The notes under the pieces: model-generated
Told to the model about the DNA's origin: nothing
Databases searched by the model: none
The model's input: the letters and a program-made list of their open reading frames with translations, nothing else
In this document: in pieces, positions 51,047-59,783 of the stretch
How positions within the stretch are numbered: the stretch's first letter is position 1
How the letters are laid out: each line of letters starts with the position of its first letter
DNA from: PALSA-1006 sp037140475
GTDB taxonomy: Bacteria > Pseudomonadota > Gammaproteobacteria > Burkholderiales > Gallionellaceae
Direction of reading: 5' to 3'
NCBI GenBank assembly: GCA_037140475.1
Contig: JBAXEJ010000002.1
Location: 1 to 64,000, forward strand
Length of the DNA stretch: 64,000 bases
Made by a program: the position numbers and the translations under genes

Positions 51047-53652
51047 CCACCCCTTCGAATCCGTATCTGATCCATCCTGAGCGCGACCTAGTGACAAACA
51101 AGGGCAAGTTGCTCACGTTGTTAAATCCGGCGTATGCCCTGCGCGACTTGCAAGCGATTGTCTCCAAAGATGCGCCGATGCAGAGCCACATCACCAGTCT
51201 AAATCCAATCAATCCTAATAATCAGCCGGATATTTGGGAACGTGCCGCCTTGCAACGTTTTGAAAAAGGCGATAAGGAAGTTGTAGAGGTTTTGCGTGGC
51301 GATAGCCAAGACCATCTGCGCATGATGGCGCCGCTTATTGTTGAACAGCCTTGCCTTACATGCCATGCAGCTCAGGGTTACCAGCTTGGCGATATTCGCG
51401 GTGGTATCAGCTCAACGATTTCCTTGGCTGCATATTATGCGGACGAGCATGACCGATTGGTCGTGCAGCAAATGCTGCACGGCATTATTTGGGTGGTCGG
51501 CTTGATAGGTGGTATCGCTTTTTACCGCCGCGAGCGTGAGTTGGTGAATGAACAGCTTTTTGCCGCCGCGCGCCTACGCCGTTATAAGGAAATCATCGGC
51601 CATCAACAGGATGGTTTCATGGACGTGGATAAAGAGGGCCATGTGCAAGAAGTGAATCAAGCTTATGCCAAGATGGTTGGCTACACGCCTGAGGAGTTGA
51701 CGAAGATGCACATTAGTCAGCTTGATGTGAATGACAACCCGGACGCAGTCAAGGCGCGCATTGAAGAGATAGCCGCCAAAGGAGGAATGACTTTTGAGAC
51801 GCAACATCAACACAAAGACGGTCGGTTAATCGACATCGAAGTTTCAACTGTGTGCTTTCAAGAAACGTCTAACTTGTACGCATTTTGTCGTGATATTTCC
51901 GAGCGTAAGAAATCAGACGACGAGATTAAACGCATTGCTTTTTATGATCCGCTGACTGGTTTGGCTAACCGCCGCCTGATGACTGACCGCATGGCGCAAC
52001 ATCTAGCCCATGCCCGACGTGCAGGAGATTTGGTGGCAATCTGCATGATCGACCTAGATGGGTTTAAGCAGGTCAATGACCAGATGGGGCATAAGGCAGG
52101 AGATACTTTGCTGATTGAAGTAGCAAGGCGCTTAGAAGTTACTCTACGACATTCCGATACCGCTTCACGTTTTGGCGGCGATGAGTTTGCCTTGGTCCTC
52201 GGCGGATTTAAAAAGATCAGCGAATGCGAACAGTCACTCTCACGTATCATTGCTTCACTTGCAGCGCCTTATCAGGTGAATGGTCAGATCGCACATGTCA
52301 CTGGAAGTGTCGGTGCAACGATCTTCCCTAATGATGGCGGTACGCCCGATTTATTGCTGCGCCATGCTGACCAATCAATGTATGAAGCCAAGCAGGCTGG
52401 AAAAAATTGCTACCGTCTATTCAACCCTAGTCACCAAGATCAACAGTTATCAAATCAGGCCACTCTCCAAAAAATCGGTAAAGCCCTTATTGCTGGCCAG
52501 TTCGTGCTGTACTACCAACCTCAGGTCGATTGTCGTCAAGGCCGGGTGATTGGTGTCGAAGCATTGATTCGCTGGAACCACCCGATTCTTGGTGTGTTAT
52601 CTCCCTCAGAATTTATCCCACTACTTGAACATGATGATCTGATCATCACCATGGGCGAGTGGGTCATCCGTGAAGCATTGCGGCAATTGGCCGAATGGCG
52701 TCAACTTGGTTTAGATCTGACGGTGGGCATCAACATTGCCGCACGTCAACTGCACCAGAATTGCTTTACCGAACACTTGGCTAAGTTACTCGCAGAATAT
52801 GACACGGATGTTGTGAGTCGCTTAACCATCGAGATCGTTGAAACCGCCGCGCTAGAGGATATTAACCTCGTCGCTGAGGCCACTCAGCAGTGCCGTGAAT
52901 TAGGCGTGCATGTTGCCATTGATGATTTTGGCACTGGTTTTTCATCGCTAACTCACTTGAAACATCTACGCGTGGATGAGCTAAAAATCGACAGGAGCTT
53001 TGTTCTCGGCATGTTGCAAAATTCCGAAGATTTAGCCATCGTAAACGGTGTGATCGGTCTTGCCTCTTCTTTTAAACACCGAGTGGTGGCAGAGGGTGTT
53101 GAGTCGATAGACCACATCTTAACGTTGCTGGAGTTGGGTTGCGATGTGATGCAAGGCTTTATCATTGCGCGTGCTATGCCGGCGGCCGAAGTCAGTACAT
53201 GGCTCAATAAATTTGAGCCTGACCCTTTGTGGCAACTATCTGGCTCACAACGTCCCTCGCGGGACTATTTTGAATTGCTCATGGCAGAAACCAATCATCG
53301 CCACTGGATCAATAGCGAAGTTCAAAACCTGCGCTACACTTCAACAGATTTTAATCCGCAAACTTTATTAAACTACGAGCAATGCCAATTTGGGCGTTGG
53401 TACTACGGCAATGGCAAGCACCATTTTGGTAAAGAAGCTTGGTTCCGTGCTATAGAACCGCTACACCAGAGCATTCACCAATCGGCACTCAAAGTCGCCG
53501 AATATCTGCGCGCCAATAATGAGATTGATGCCGCACGTGCCAGCGAAAAATTAAACCAGCAACATTATGAGCTTGATGCGATGCTTAAAGAATTACGCAG
53601 ATCAATTGCCAATCAATATTTAACGACTAACTCAAAAAATAAGGGGGACTGA
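51013..53652 (+). CDS. DUF3365-PAS-GGDEF-EAL-CZB c-di-GMP signalling protein (N-terminus damaged)
   Basis: An 879-residue open frame, from a TTG start of doubtful validity. It has a DUF3365 (Tll0287-like) sensor at about 1-150 with a heme-c type motif CLTCH, and a transmembrane helix at about 155-175. A PAS domain lies at about 190-305, a diguanylate cyclase with GGDEF (SRFGGDEFALVL), and a phosphodiesterase with EAL in VEALIRWNHP and DDFGTGFSSL. A C-terminal CZB zinc-sensing domain follows (CQFGRWYYGNGKHHFG). The first membrane helix lies in another frame (50945-51046), so periplasmic placement of the sensor is probably lost. Confidence 0.85.
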   Translation: MDGGVFVVPTVATPSNPYLIHPERDLVTNKGKLLTLLNPAYALRDLQAIVSKDAPMQSHITSLNPINPNNQPDIWERAALQRFEKGDKEVVEVLRGDSQDHLRMMAPLIVEQPCLTCHAAQGYQLGDIRGGISSTISLAAYYADEHDRLVVQQMLHGIIWVVGLIGGIAFYRRERELVNEQLFAAARLRRYKEIIGHQQDGFMDVDKEGHVQEVNQAYAKMVGYTPEELTKMHISQLDVNDNPDAVKARIEEIAAKGGMTFETQHQHKDGRLIDIEVSTVCFQETSNLYAFCRDISERKKSDDEIKRIAFYDPLTGLANRRLMTDRMAQHLAHARRAGDLVAICMIDLDGFKQVNDQMGHKAGDTLLIEVARRLEVTLRHSDTASRFGGDEFALVLGGFKKISECEQSLSRIIASLAAPYQVNGQIAHVTGSVGATIFPNDGGTPDLLLRHADQSMYEAKQAGKNCYRLFNPSHQDQQLSNQATLQKIGKALIAGQFVLYYQPQVDCRQGRVIGVEALIRWNHPILGVLSPSEFIPLLEHDDLIITMGEWVIREALRQLAEWRQLGLDLTVGINIAARQLHQNCFTEHLAKLLAEYDTDVVSRLTIEIVETAALEDINLVAEATQQCRELGVHVAIDDFGTGFSSLTHLKHLRVDELKIDRSFVLGMLQNSEDLAIVNGVIGLASSFKHRVVAEGVESIDHILTLLELGCDVMQGFIIARAMPAAEVSTWLNKFEPDPLWQLSGSQRPSRDYFELLMAETNHRHWINSEVQNLRYTSTDFNPQTLLNYEQCQFGRWYYGNGKHHFGKEAWFRAIEPLHQSIHQSALKVAEYLRANNEIDAARASEKLNQQHYELDAMLKELRRSIANQYLTTNSKNKGD

Positions 53653-53654
53653 AC

Positions 53655-54086
53655 ATGGCCGGACATGAGCTGATCGTATGGAATGAGGAGTTAGTAACGG
53701 GCGTTACCGAAATTGATGAGCAGCACCGCATCTTAGTTAATAGCATCAACGAGGCAAATACACGCTTAAGCAACGCGCAAGTAAATGCAGAAATTTTAGA
53801 AAAGATAACTCAAGATTTATTGAGCTACGCGCTGTATCACTTTGAGACTGAAGAAGAGCTTATGCAAAAATATCACTATGCCGAGGTGCAAGGAGGTGAT
53901 TCTGAGCTACATCAGCACCAGCATCGTGAGTTCTCCGCGACGGTAGTTGCCGTCCGCGAAGGCATCAAGGCTGGAAAGCTGATTTCCCGCGAAGACCTGC
54001 TGACCTTTTTGAATGGTTGGCTAATTAATCATATTCTCAACACCGATAAAAAATTAGGCGCCTTTATTCAGGCGAGGAGAGCGTAA
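53655..54086 (+). CDS. Bacteriohemerythrin
   Basis: A 143-residue four-helix oxygen-binding protein. The diiron ligands are visible in DEQHRILVNSIN, YHFETEEELMQK, HQHQHREFSA and the last helix NHILNTDKKL. It starts 2 bases after the c-di-GMP gene and precedes the FKBP lipoprotein gene by 3 bases. It is likely an oxygen or redox partner of the sensor encoded upstream. Confidence 0.93.
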   Translation: MAGHELIVWNEELVTGVTEIDEQHRILVNSINEANTRLSNAQVNAEILEKITQDLLSYALYHFETEEELMQKYHYAEVQGGDSELHQHQHREFSATVVAVREGIKAGKLISREDLLTFLNGWLINHILNTDKKLGAFIQARRA

Positions 54087-54089
54087 TCA

Positions 54090-54548
54090 ATGTGGCGGCT
54101 TCGACTCATTTTTTTACCACTGCCCTTGCTGTTTTCTGCCAGTATATTTTTAATTACCGCCTGCAATAAGCAGGCAATGCCACCGATGGAGACAAGCAAA
54201 GTGACGGCACTCATTAAAAGCGACATTAAAGTGGGCGAAGGCAAAGAAGCCATAGCAGGGAAACAGGTGAAGGTGCATTACACCGGGTGGCTGTATGACG
54301 AAACCGCACTAGAAAATAAAGGCAAAAAATTCGATAGTTCGCTCGATCGTAAAGACCCCTTCGACTTCTCGCTTGGTGCAGGCGACGTGATCAAAGGTTG
54401 GGACGAGGGTGTGCAAGGAATGAAAATCGGCGGCTTACGCACACTGATTATTCCGGCAAGCATGGGCTATGGCGCGCGTGGTGCCGGTGGCGTGATTCCG
54501 CCAAATGCAACACTTGTGTTTGATGTGGAGCTGCTCGGGGTTAAATGA
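54090..54548 (+). CDS. FKBP-type peptidyl-prolyl isomerase lipoprotein
   Basis: A 152-residue protein. An N-terminal hydrophobic signal with a lipobox-like LITAC is followed by one FKBP domain (about 45-152): VHYTGWLYDE, KKFDSSLDRKDPFDFSLGAG, GWDEGVQGMKIGG and IPASMGYGARGAGG. It is similar to each half of the two-domain FKBP near 29.3 kb. It would act in the periplasm, probably anchored in the membrane. Confidence 0.9.
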   Translation: MWRLRLIFLPLPLLFSASIFLITACNKQAMPPMETSKVTALIKSDIKVGEGKEAIAGKQVKVHYTGWLYDETALENKGKKFDSSLDRKDPFDFSLGAGDVIKGWDEGVQGMKIGGLRTLIIPASMGYGARGAGGVIPPNATLVFDVELLGVK

Positions 54549-54596
54549 AGTCCGCGTGTTAGCTGCCATTTTTTATGAGTTTGATTCAACGAAATC

Positions 54597-55154
54597 TCAG
54601 TCTTCCCAGTCTGGATAATTTGGAATTTTCACCGTGTCTGCATCAAACACGCCTTTACTCGCTTGGGTGTGGCAGGCATCGCAATAGCTCAACGACTTCA
54701 CATCTTTGTTCCCTTTGACCATCTTCTCGGATAGCTCGTGGTGTTTGCGCTTGATGTATCGCACCTCGGTAATGCGTAAAGGTGCATCTACTTTTTCAGT
54801 GGCAATCGCAATTTTGCGAGAGCGCTTGTAATACGATTTGTCTGCTGCATTGGCAATGGCGTAGTCGTGAATCACTTTCAGTGTGTCGGCATCCAATTCT
54901 GCGTTATCGCCAAAGTGATTCGGCAATGCTTCAGTCGTCAATAGCTTCTCCCAAGACTTAGTAGGCAATAGACCCGGTGGGTAAGCGAAGTGGCAGGAAC
55001 CACATTCGTCTTGGTATTGTTTGTTATCGACCGGCACAATTTCTTTTTGGCGGAACGGGGTGATGATCGCCTCAAGTAGACTTTGTGCTGCGACAGTCTC
55101 GATGCTGATCACTACGAGAGCAAATAACATGATGAATTGAAATTTAGATTTCAT
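54597..55154 (-). CDS. Diheme cytochrome c
   Basis: A 185-residue exported protein (signal peptide ending VAA) with two heme-binding CxxCH motifs: CGSCH at 51-55 and CDACH at 158-162. The region between, LPTKSWEKLL, then HFGDNAELD, matches the DHC family of periplasmic diheme cytochromes. It is the last gene of the eight-gene minus-strand operon and likely receives electrons from the cytochrome b encoded upstream. Confidence 0.9.
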   Translation of the reverse strand: MKSKFQFIMLFALVVISIETVAAQSLLEAIITPFRQKEIVPVDNKQYQDECGSCHFAYPPGLLPTKSWEKLLTTEALPNHFGDNAELDADTLKVIHDYAIANAADKSYYKRSRKIAIATEKVDAPLRITEVRYIKRKHHELSEKMVKGNKDVKSLSYCDACHTQASKGVFDADTVKIPNYPDWED

Positions 55155-55164
55155 TTTGCTTCCT

Positions 55165-55767
55165 TTACCAAGTCAATTTAATCGCGACGATCATTCCTAA
55201 AGCACCTAACTCAGCTTCGCGTGCGTGTTCAACGGCGGTGCTTGAATTGGCTGATTTATCTACTGCATAGGCCATTAATGCGGCGCCAGTCACGCCAAGT
55301 ATGACGTGCAGATTATCAGGGTCAGTCCAGCCGTCTTCTAAACTAAAATCATCCCAATGCGAAAGCACGCCAGCAACAATCGTTGCGACTGCTGCAACGA
55401 CAGTGGCTTTCGCTAATTGCGCATGCGTGCCGTTTGTTTCGCGCGGCGCATTGGGGTCGGTGGGGTGAGGGTGAGTGATAAACGCCGCGCCTGCCAACAC
55501 GGCCGTGCTCACGCCTAGATATTGGTGCAGTTTGCTACCCGAAAATAGCTTCGGTTTAAATTCTTCCTGAGAAGATGGCGCTATATTTGTCGCAACCTTG
55601 CTGGTTTCAACGTCATTCGCTGCGATTAAAAAAGACTTTGCCTCTTGTGCGTAAAAACGACTTTCCGGCAACGTGAAATCAAACGTTTCAGCAAAGACTG
55701 GCCCCGTAAACGCCAGCGCAAGCATTGCGTTAGCGATGAATTTTTGTAGATTTAATCTAAGAACCAT
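55165..55767 (-). CDS. Membrane protein with conserved His in four helices (cytochrome b-like, unassigned)
   Basis: A 200-residue protein with an N-terminal signal (ending PVFA) and four hydrophobic helices. Each carries or borders a His: LHQYLGVSTAVLAGAAFITH, HAQLAKATVVAAVATIV, NLHVILGVTGAALMAYAV and EHAREAELGALGMIVAI. This is the layout of small heme-b membrane proteins. I do not recognise the family. It is 10 bases from the diheme cytochrome gene and near the cytochrome b gene, suggesting an electron-transfer module. Confidence 0.65.
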   Translation of the reverse strand: MVLRLNLQKFIANAMLALAFTGPVFAETFDFTLPESRFYAQEAKSFLIAANDVETSKVATNIAPSSQEEFKPKLFSGSKLHQYLGVSTAVLAGAAFITHPHPTDPNAPRETNGTHAQLAKATVVAAVATIVAGVLSHWDDFSLEDGWTDPDNLHVILGVTGAALMAYAVDKSANSSTAVEHAREAELGALGMIVAIKLTW

Positions 55768-55788
55768 GTCACCTCCGCCCCTAATTGA

Positions 55789-56376
55789 TTACTCAGTGTG
55801 CGCGATATTTTTCTTCATGCCGGTCACCATCGCCCGTGCAAGATTTTCTTTGTGCTGAATACTGCCAACCACGACGCCCAGCAAATGTAGTGGAATCAAC
55901 ACCAAGGCCACATCAATGAGCAGCCCATGAAACTCTTTCGCGGCGTAGCTCATGTTGTCATCAAAATAATCGAGTAAAAACAACAGTGGTCCTTCGAAAT
56001 CTATCACTGCCAACGTTACTAGGCCGCTCAGAAAAATCATGGCGAGTAACGCCAGCAAGGCGAACACCATCAGCGCCCCTGCCGGGTTGTGACCTAAATA
56101 ATGCTTAGGATTATTTTTCGCTAAGGATTGCACGTAGGCTAGCGTTTCCGTTGGCGAAAAAATAAATGAACTAAAGCGAGCGTATTGGCTACCAGCGAAT
56201 CCCCACACCACTCTGGCTACTATCAAAGCAATTAGAAAATAGCCTAACCAGACATGAATAAAGCCAACGTGAAACTCAGCCGTTAAATACGCAAGCGTAA
56301 AACTCAGCACTAGCGTCCAATGAAATAGTCGAACAGGAATGTCCCAAACTTTTACGGGGGCAGAATGATTATTCAT
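55789..56376 (-). CDS. Cytochrome b561-family membrane protein
   Basis: A 195-residue Ni-hydrogenase-type cytochrome b (b561-like). It starts VKVWDIPVRLFHWTLVLSF, with a His in helix 1, and has VGFIHVWLGYFLIALIVARVVWGF, then KEFHGLLIDVALVLIPLHLLGVVVGS. It has four to five transmembrane helices and four candidate heme-ligand His. It may pass electrons from quinol or an enzyme to the diheme cytochrome encoded downstream. Confidence 0.9.
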   Translation of the reverse strand: MNNHSAPVKVWDIPVRLFHWTLVLSFTLAYLTAEFHVGFIHVWLGYFLIALIVARVVWGFAGSQYARFSSFIFSPTETLAYVQSLAKNNPKHYLGHNPAGALMVFALLALLAMIFLSGLVTLAVIDFEGPLLFLLDYFDDNMSYAAKEFHGLLIDVALVLIPLHLLGVVVGSIQHKENLARAMVTGMKKNIAHTE

Positions 56377-56381
56377 GTGTT

Positions 56382-57173
56382 TCAGACCTTGTGATGAGCG
56401 CTTGCAGTTTGCTGATCATTCACTAAAAATTCCGGGTGAAAATCTCTACGTGCAAAAGAAAATAAGTCCACAACTGGCGTATAGCGCAAGGCGTCACGCG
56501 TATTTTTTTTCACAAAGCCACAAATCGCGCCTAATGTTTTGGAGATTTTATGGTCGGATTTTTTATGCAAAATCCACGGCACCGCGAGCGCCAAATAAAG
56601 CCCACCCACCCCAAAAATAACGAGCACTGCAACAAATCGGCTGAGCCGACCACTGGCACCTTGTGCTTGCCACAAATCAAACACCACTGAGCGATGGTCT
56701 AACTCTTCTCTGGCGTGCCAATCAAATAACTCTTTAGCGTAGGCCGATTGAAATTGCAGATCGCTCTCGTGGTTCAAATAAACCTTGGAGATGACCGCAG
56801 TGAAATGCTCGAGCGCCGCCGCCAAAGCCAAGCGACTAGCGAGGCTCAGGTGATTTTTAGCGAGATCAAGTAAGCCGCCTATCATGCGCAATCCCGGAGG
56901 CTGCTTATTTAAGCGACTTAACAGTTGCCTGTTAAATTTTTTGTGAATACGCGAATGATTAGCCTCTTCGTGCAAAAACTCGCGGCAACGCTCCACCAAC
57001 GCGACTTCATTTGAATGTACGCGCATCCCTTCCGCCACGGAGCGAATGAAAAAATTCTCAAGCACAGGCGTGACAAAACTCACCGCCTCCATCACGCTCG
57101 AAGTCACGGCATCCGCATTGCACCATTTAACGGGAATCTCACCAAGTTCTGTCTGAATTGGAAATGCTCTCAT
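56382..57173 (-). CDS. PF10118-family metal-dependent hydrolase
   Basis: A 263-residue protein of the family annotated as predicted metal-dependent hydrolases (PF10118). Conserved acid/His pairs occur in FLHEEANHSRIHKKFN and WHAREELDHRSVVFDLW, as in ferritin-like diiron proteins. One hydrophobic segment lies near residue 180 (FVAVLVIFGVGGLYLALAV), so it may be membrane-associated. It sits between the LolA-like and cytochrome b genes. Substrate unknown. Confidence 0.82.
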   Translation of the reverse strand: MRAFPIQTELGEIPVKWCNADAVTSSVMEAVSFVTPVLENFFIRSVAEGMRVHSNEVALVERCREFLHEEANHSRIHKKFNRQLLSRLNKQPPGLRMIGGLLDLAKNHLSLASRLALAAALEHFTAVISKVYLNHESDLQFQSAYAKELFDWHAREELDHRSVVFDLWQAQGASGRLSRFVAVLVIFGVGGLYLALAVPWILHKKSDHKISKTLGAICGFVKKNTRDALRYTPVVDLFSFARRDFHPEFLVNDQQTASAHHKV

Positions 57174-57189
57174 CTAATTCCCTCCTCTC

Positions 57190-57954
57190 CTAAGAAGTTG
57201 GACGATCTAGCGCCGCAAAAGTTTCAGGGGAAACTTGGTATTGGTCATCACCTGCATACACTTCAATCTCGGTACGCATTTTCCCTGCTTCTTGGATGGT
57301 CAACTTCTTGGCTATCATTGCGCCCTCTTCACCCTTGGCCATTAGTTTCACCACAGTCGTCATGCGTAACAACTGCTGTTGTGCGCCAAACAGTCGGGTT
57401 TTTAGGGAAACTTTTGCCTGCTGATCTACGCAACTCTCTACTTCACGTATTGCGGCATTTTTATTGTTATTGATTGAGCGAATATTAATGCAGTCGCGCC
57501 CATTTATGTAGCCTCGCCCCGCAAAAATTTGAGTCGGCCATCCCCACCACGGGCTTAACATATCCCACGCCACTAAATTTGATTCCAATAGCTTGGCGTT
57601 AACGTCAAATGGCGAAAATTCAGCCATTTTGGCAGTTTGGTACTGCACCGCTTTGATCCGCCCATCTTGCAGTTGTTCCACCGCAAAATATTGCTCACGT
57701 ACCCAATCAGGCGAAATGCCGCGAATCACTACGCGCTGTTTATCGGCGGCGACTTGTCCAATCACTGCCAGCTTAAGGGGGAACGCTTGCGCACCATTTG
57801 CTTTGGTGACGCTGATATTGAGGCGAGCTTCAAATCCGTTGGAGTATTTGGCTTGCTGCATCATCGCGGCAATCGAGTGGGCCTCTTGTTCTGCACTATG
57901 TGCTTCGGCAAAAAACAGATAAGTAAATAAAATCAATAAGATGCGAATATTCAT
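57190..57954 (-). CDS. Outer membrane lipoprotein-sorting-like protein (LolA fold)
   Basis: A 254-residue exported protein with signal peptide (ending AHSA). The pattern FEARLNISVTKANG, then FPLKLAVIGQ, and NLVAWDMLSPWWGWPTQIFA fits the outer-membrane lipoprotein-sorting family (LolA/LolB-like half-barrel). It overlaps the ABC permease gene by 4 bases. Such proteins commonly accompany LolCDE/MacB-like or RND-like exporters and carry lipids or lipoproteins through the periplasm. Confidence 0.8.
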   Translation of the reverse strand: MNIRILLILFTYLFFAEAHSAEQEAHSIAAMMQQAKYSNGFEARLNISVTKANGAQAFPLKLAVIGQVAADKQRVVIRGISPDWVREQYFAVEQLQDGRIKAVQYQTAKMAEFSPFDVNAKLLESNLVAWDMLSPWWGWPTQIFAGRGYINGRDCINIRSINNNKNAAIREVESCVDQQAKVSLKTRLFGAQQQLLRMTTVVKLMAKGEEGAMIAKKLTIQEAGKMRTEIEVYAGDDQYQVSPETFAALDRPTS

Positions 57955-59078
57955 TCATGCCTCAAGGCATTGGAGGGTAGCAGGCGTGCGGCTTTAACTG
58001 CGGGATAAAGGCCACCCAAAATTCCAAGCAGGACTGACAAGCCAAGTACAGCAAAGAAAAATGGTAACGAGAAAATGGCGTCGATCTTGCCGCGCATTAG
58101 TTCGATGTGCTCCAAGCCCCAAGTGATGCCCACCCCAATTAAGATTCCGACCGCACCGCCCACTAGCGAAAGAATAATCGATTCGCTCACGATTAATTTT
58201 ATGATGGTGCTGCGCTGCCACCCGAGAGCCAACAGCACGCCAATCTCGCGAGTGCGCTCGCTAATGCTCATCAACATGGTGTTGAACACCACCAACGCAC
58301 CGACCAAACTGGCTACTAAAATCGTGGCGTTGCTCATGGCTTTTGATAAGCGCACCACCGCGTTCTTGCGCACCAACTCTCCCGATGTAATCGCGACAAA
58401 CCCGGGCAAGGCCTGCCGCACTTGAGCCTTAATGGCATTCATGTCAGCTTCGCTCGCGTTGGCATCCACCTTGATGTTCAGCACATTCACTTTGCCCGGT
58501 TTGTCGGTTATTTTTTGCGCTTGGTCCAACGTCATGAGGAGCGCACCGTTTTCCACTACGGCGCTACTTTCAAAAATGCCGACAATTTCAAAATTAGCGC
58601 CCTCAATCTCAACGTGATCACCAGTCTTTTTGTGGAGCATTTCAGAGGCAAGTGAGCCAATCACGACGACTTGTTCCATCCGCTCATTTGGCCAGCGACC
58701 GTCCATTAATTTCAGGTGATCCCAAAGATAACTACCGTACACCCACCCAAAAACAAATACGGGGGGCGAATCCTCGCTCACCGTCAACATCTCACTTAGC
58801 AAGCCCACTACCTCTTTGACCTGTGGCATGGCCTCCAATGTTTGCTGCACTTTTTCAGAACGGAAAGGCGAGGGCATGGTGTTTTCACTGGCGATACGTG
58901 TCACGATTAAATCCGTACCGCGCGCATCATTGGCTTTTTGCCAACTCGCCTCGAATCCCCACGCGATGCTGGTGAGGGCGACCACGGCGGCGATGCCCAA
59001 GGCAATCGCAGAAATAGTCAGCATGCTGCGTGCGGGGCGACGATACAAATTATCTAGTGCGAAACGGAACAAGTTCAT
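57951..59078 (-). CDS. ABC transporter permease (FtsX/MacB/LolC family)
   Basis: A 375-residue permease with an N-terminal transmembrane helix (RSMLTISAIALGIAAVVALT), a periplasmic domain of about 220 residues, and three C-terminal helices. The FtsX signature RTREIGVLLALGWQRSTI is present. It overlaps the ATPase gene by 4 bases and the LolA-like gene by 4 bases, so it forms a transporter unit with them. The substrate is likely a lipid or lipoprotein. Confidence 0.92.
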   Translation of the reverse strand: MNLFRFALDNLYRRPARSMLTISAIALGIAAVVALTSIAWGFEASWQKANDARGTDLIVTRIASENTMPSPFRSEKVQQTLEAMPQVKEVVGLLSEMLTVSEDSPPVFVFGWVYGSYLWDHLKLMDGRWPNERMEQVVVIGSLASEMLHKKTGDHVEIEGANFEIVGIFESSAVVENGALLMTLDQAQKITDKPGKVNVLNIKVDANASEADMNAIKAQVRQALPGFVAITSGELVRKNAVVRLSKAMSNATILVASLVGALVVFNTMLMSISERTREIGVLLALGWQRSTIIKLIVSESIILSLVGGAVGILIGVGITWGLEHIELMRGKIDAIFSLPFFFAVLGLSVLLGILGGLYPAVKAARLLPSNALRHE

Positions 59079-59776
59079 GACGTTGCTCCATGAGTGTTTT
59101 CAATCTTGCCATCGCGCATTTTTACAATGCGATCCGCCCGTGCGGAAACCGTCGCGTCATGCGTCACCATGATGAGGGTTAATCCCTCTTGCTTCGCTAT
59201 GTTAGACAAAATATCCAGAACCTGAGTTGCATTCACACTATCTAAACTTCCTGTTGGTTCATCCGCCAAAATCATGCGCGGCCTGTTAATGAGCGCGCGG
59301 GCAATCGCCACGCGCTGACGTTCGCCGCCTGATAATTTATTGGGAAAATGATGTAAGCGTTCGCGTAAGCCCAATTGAATTAACAAGTCCTCAGCCCTCG
59401 CTCTGAACTCACTTTCAGAACCTGCGCAGCCAATGGTTGGCACCACTACATTGTCTAAAGCCGAAAGCGTGGGAATTAAATGAAATGATTGAAAAATAAA
59501 GCCGATGTTTTCACGGCGGAATAGTGAGGCATCTCGAATCTTGGAATACGCCTGCTCTTGAAAGGTAAGCTCGCCGGAAGAAGGCGCGTCTAAGGTGCCA
59601 ATCACGTTCAGCAAACTGGATTTACCCGAGCCGCTAGGGCCCACAATCGCGACAAATTCTCCCGCGCCAATTTCCAGATCGACGCCATTCAGCGCTTTGG
59701 TTTGGCCGTCGTCAAAATGCAAAGCCAACCCTGCTATGCGCAGGATTGGCTGAGAGGGAGAAGTGTCGCCTGTCAT
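59075..59776 (-). CDS. ABC transporter ATP-binding protein (LolD/MacB-like)
   Basis: A 233-residue ATPase with Walker A GPSGSGKSSLLNVIG, signature LSGGERQRVAIARAL, Walker B MILADEPTGSLDS and the H-loop VTHDATVS. The sequence is of the LolD/MacB/FtsE class (NIGFIFQSFHLIPTLSALDN). It overlaps the permease gene by 4 bases and starts 7 bases after the outer-membrane protein gene. Confidence 0.95.
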   Translation of the reverse strand: MTGDTSPSQPILRIAGLALHFDDGQTKALNGVDLEIGAGEFVAIVGPSGSGKSSLLNVIGTLDAPSSGELTFQEQAYSKIRDASLFRRENIGFIFQSFHLIPTLSALDNVVVPTIGCAGSESEFRARAEDLLIQLGLRERLHHFPNKLSGGERQRVAIARALINRPRMILADEPTGSLDSVNATQVLDILSNIAKQEGLTLIMVTHDATVSARADRIVKMRDGKIENTHGATS

Positions 59777-59783
59777 TTAGGAT

